A stretch of 64,000 bases of DNA, from NCBI RefSeq assembly GCF_000025525.1, contig NC_013887.1, positions 1,658,871 to 1,722,870 on the forward strand. Direction: 5' to 3'. Below are positions 62,805 through 64,000 of this stretch, piece after piece. The notes beneath the pieces are model-generated. The model was not told the DNA's origin, did not search any database, and was given only the letters and a program-made list of their open reading frames with translations. A program made the position numbers and the translations under genes. Every line of letters begins with the position of its first letter. Position 1 is the first letter of the stretch. The DNA is from Methanocaldococcus sp. FS406-22 (GTDB lineage Archaea; AGJL01; Methanococci; Methanococcales; Methanocaldococcaceae).

Positions 62805-64000
62805 TTATTTCCTGCTCAATTTTCTTCTAACAGCTATATAGAGGTTACCTAATAAGATTAGAGATGTAACCCTTACAATTGGCTCTAATATCCATAGTGA
62901 TTTATCATCAGTGCCTATTTGTAAAAATAATCTTATTACCTCTAAAAATGAGACAAACCAAAATTTTATTATCTCTATAATATCCCATTCCATTTCTTTA
63001 AATCTTAACATTGATGCTAAAATGGTAAATACTATTATGCTATAAAATATCCATTTTCCAGTCTTTTCTATTGATTCTCCATAGTCAGATATTTCTTTGT
63101 AGGCTCTTATAATAAATCTTTCAAATCTGCTATCTGAAAACTCTTTTATTAGCTCCATTTCCATTGTGTATAGGTTAGATGCTTCAATGTAGGTTCTGTT
63201 ATTTTCAATGGATATTCTTAGGTTTCTGTATTCTGCGAGAATTGATTTATAATCTAAATGATTTTTTAGGATTTCATAAGCTTCTTTATATATTCCTTCA
63301 GCATTTTCTTTTAGTTTTAAAAGTTTGTGACTTAAAATTTCTTCTTTTTTGATGTCGCATAGTATCATCACTTCTCTAACATCTGTTTTTAAAAATGATG
63401 TTTTTGATAATGGAAAGTTTTCTATCTTTGTGTGTTTATTTAGAAATTGAGTGTTAAGGAATATTGCTAAGCATTTATCTTTAATCATATTAATTATTGT
63501 GTGTGTCCATTGTTTGTTTGGTTTCTTTAGGTTAATCCCATACTTTTCATACTTTTCAAACTTAATGCCTTTTCTAAATAATGCTAAATCTTCAAATGTG
63601 CTGTCAACAAATGATATTAGATTAAACCGGATATCTCTAAAATCTGCACGAAATTTAAAAGTTGAATTATGGAAATATATCTTATTGGCAGTTATATTTG
63701 AAAAATTGACCTCTCCATTAAATTCTGAATCAGTAAAATCTGCAAATTCTCTAAATTTTGAATATATAAATTTAATTTCTCCTACAAATATTGAACAAAA
63801 TGTAACTCTATTGAATTCTGATTGTAAAAAATAAATTGCTCCATTAAATTCTGAAAATATAAAACCAACGAATTCATTAAATTTTGTGGCATGAAAATTA
63901 ACATATCCAAAAAATTTTGTTTGCATAAAATTAACATCTCTATGAAATTCTGAGTTATAAAAACTAACATATCCGTTAAACAAAACATTACTAAAATCTG
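62805..64000 (-). CDS. Pentapeptide-like repeat protein with C-terminal membrane segments (partial, 5' end outside)
   Basis: The frame is open to the right window edge, so the N terminus is missing. About 150 residues of imperfect pentapeptide-type repeats, F-[hydrophilic]-F-N/E pattern such as GYVNFHATKF, VGFIFSEFN, AIYFLQSEFN, ADFTDSEFN, VNFSN, predict a beta-helix. A charged helical region follows, then two C-terminal hydrophobic helices (WIFYSIIVFTILASML and FWFVSFLEVIRLFLQIG / VTSLILLGNLYIAV). Function unknown; similar modules sit next to ion-channel-like segments. Convergent with modC. Confidence 0.7.
   Translation of the reverse strand, partial: DFSNVLFNGYVSFYNSEFHRDVNFMQTKFFGYVNFHATKFNEFVGFIFSEFNGAIYFLQSEFNRVTFCSIFVGEIKFIYSKFREFADFTDSEFNGEVNFSNITANKIYFHNSTFKFRADFRDIRFNLISFVDSTFEDLALFRKGIKFEKYEKYGINLKKPNKQWTHTIINMIKDKCLAIFLNTQFLNKHTKIENFPLSKTSFLKTDVREVMILCDIKKEEILSHKLLKLKENAEGIYKEAYEILKNHLDYKSILAEYRNLRISIENNRTYIEASNLYTMEMELIKEFSDSRFERFIIRAYKEISDYGESIEKTGKWIFYSIIVFTILASMLRFKEMEWDIIEIIKFWFVSFLEVIRLFLQIGTDDKSLWILEPIVRVTSLILLGNLYIAVRRKLSRK

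Overview
The window is a piece of a hyperthermophilic methanogen chromosome, almost certainly Methanocaldococcus (close to but not identical with M. jannaschii). This rests on very AT-rich DNA with dense genes, GGTGA-type ribosome binding sites, ATG/GTG/TTG starts, a SecY and an adenylate kinase nearly matching those I remember from M. jannaschii, genes for coenzyme F420 (cofG), methanofuran (mfnE) and the FeGP cofactor of Hmd hydrogenase (hcgB, hcgC), a formylmethanofuran dehydrogenase cluster, and the archaeal selenocysteine machinery (selB, a SECIS element, an in-frame UGA). Much of the gene order from about 2 to 47 kb agrees with the M. jannaschii MJ0443-MJ0499 region as I recall it; hypB at the left end and everything right of leuC seem to be joined differently.

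Layout. 0.1-16 kb: a TauE-type permease, hypB, a translation/rRNA-maturation operon (KH-domain Pno1-like protein, Rio1 kinase, aIF1A), cofG, an MBL-fold protein, a cation efflux pump, tRNA-Val(GAC), trpF, paired methanogen proteins, an mtnA-like isomerase, an anion permease, a candidate 12-residue micro-ORF, an M20 peptidase, mfnE, a zinc ribbon and aEF1-beta. 16.3-28.6 kb: the spc/S10-type ribosomal protein run (uL22 to uL15) with aIF1 and RNase P Rpp29 embedded, then secY, adkA and an Oxa1/YidC-superfamily membrane protein. 28.6-36.5 kb: NYN-domain protein, dph2, a 3-repeat CRISPR array, cobQ, a PP-loop tRNA-thiolation type protein, a 14-repeat CRISPR array of a different repeat type, and a radical SAM protein; no cas genes are in view. 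37-47.6 kb: pheS, hcgB, hcgC, malate/lactate dehydrogenase, nadC, RNase P Pop5, selB, hjc, a methanogenesis-marker type protein, leuC, and a C/D box sRNA. 47.7-52 kb: a DUF364-type gene, two methyltransferase genes (one frameshifted) and an orphan lipoprotein. 52-62.8 kb: a molybdenum/tungsten block: moeA, the formylmethanofuran dehydrogenase genes fmdE-fwdA-fwdCD(fusion)-fwdB(Sec) on the minus strand, the polyferredoxin genes fwdF-fwdG divergent on the plus strand, and a molybdate/tungstate ABC transporter (modABC-like). The right edge cuts a pentapeptide-like membrane protein.

How it fits together. The metal transporter, MoeA and Fwd subunits supply and use the Mo/W-pterin cofactor in the first step of methanogenesis, for which mfnE (methanofuran) helps provide the C1 carrier. 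SelB, encoded 9 kb away, would decode the UGA in fwdB with the SECIS in its 3' UTR.

The most striking observation is in the fwdB message: a perfect 19-nt complementarity joins the coding region just downstream of the selenocysteine UGA to the 3' UTR just upstream of the SECIS, which could physically bring the SECIS next to the recoded codon. Other points of interest are a perfect 13-bp inverted repeat bracketing the Rpp29 gene together with a GC-rich hairpin, two families of MITE-like inverted-repeat elements, and a duplicated tRNA-Val 3' end.
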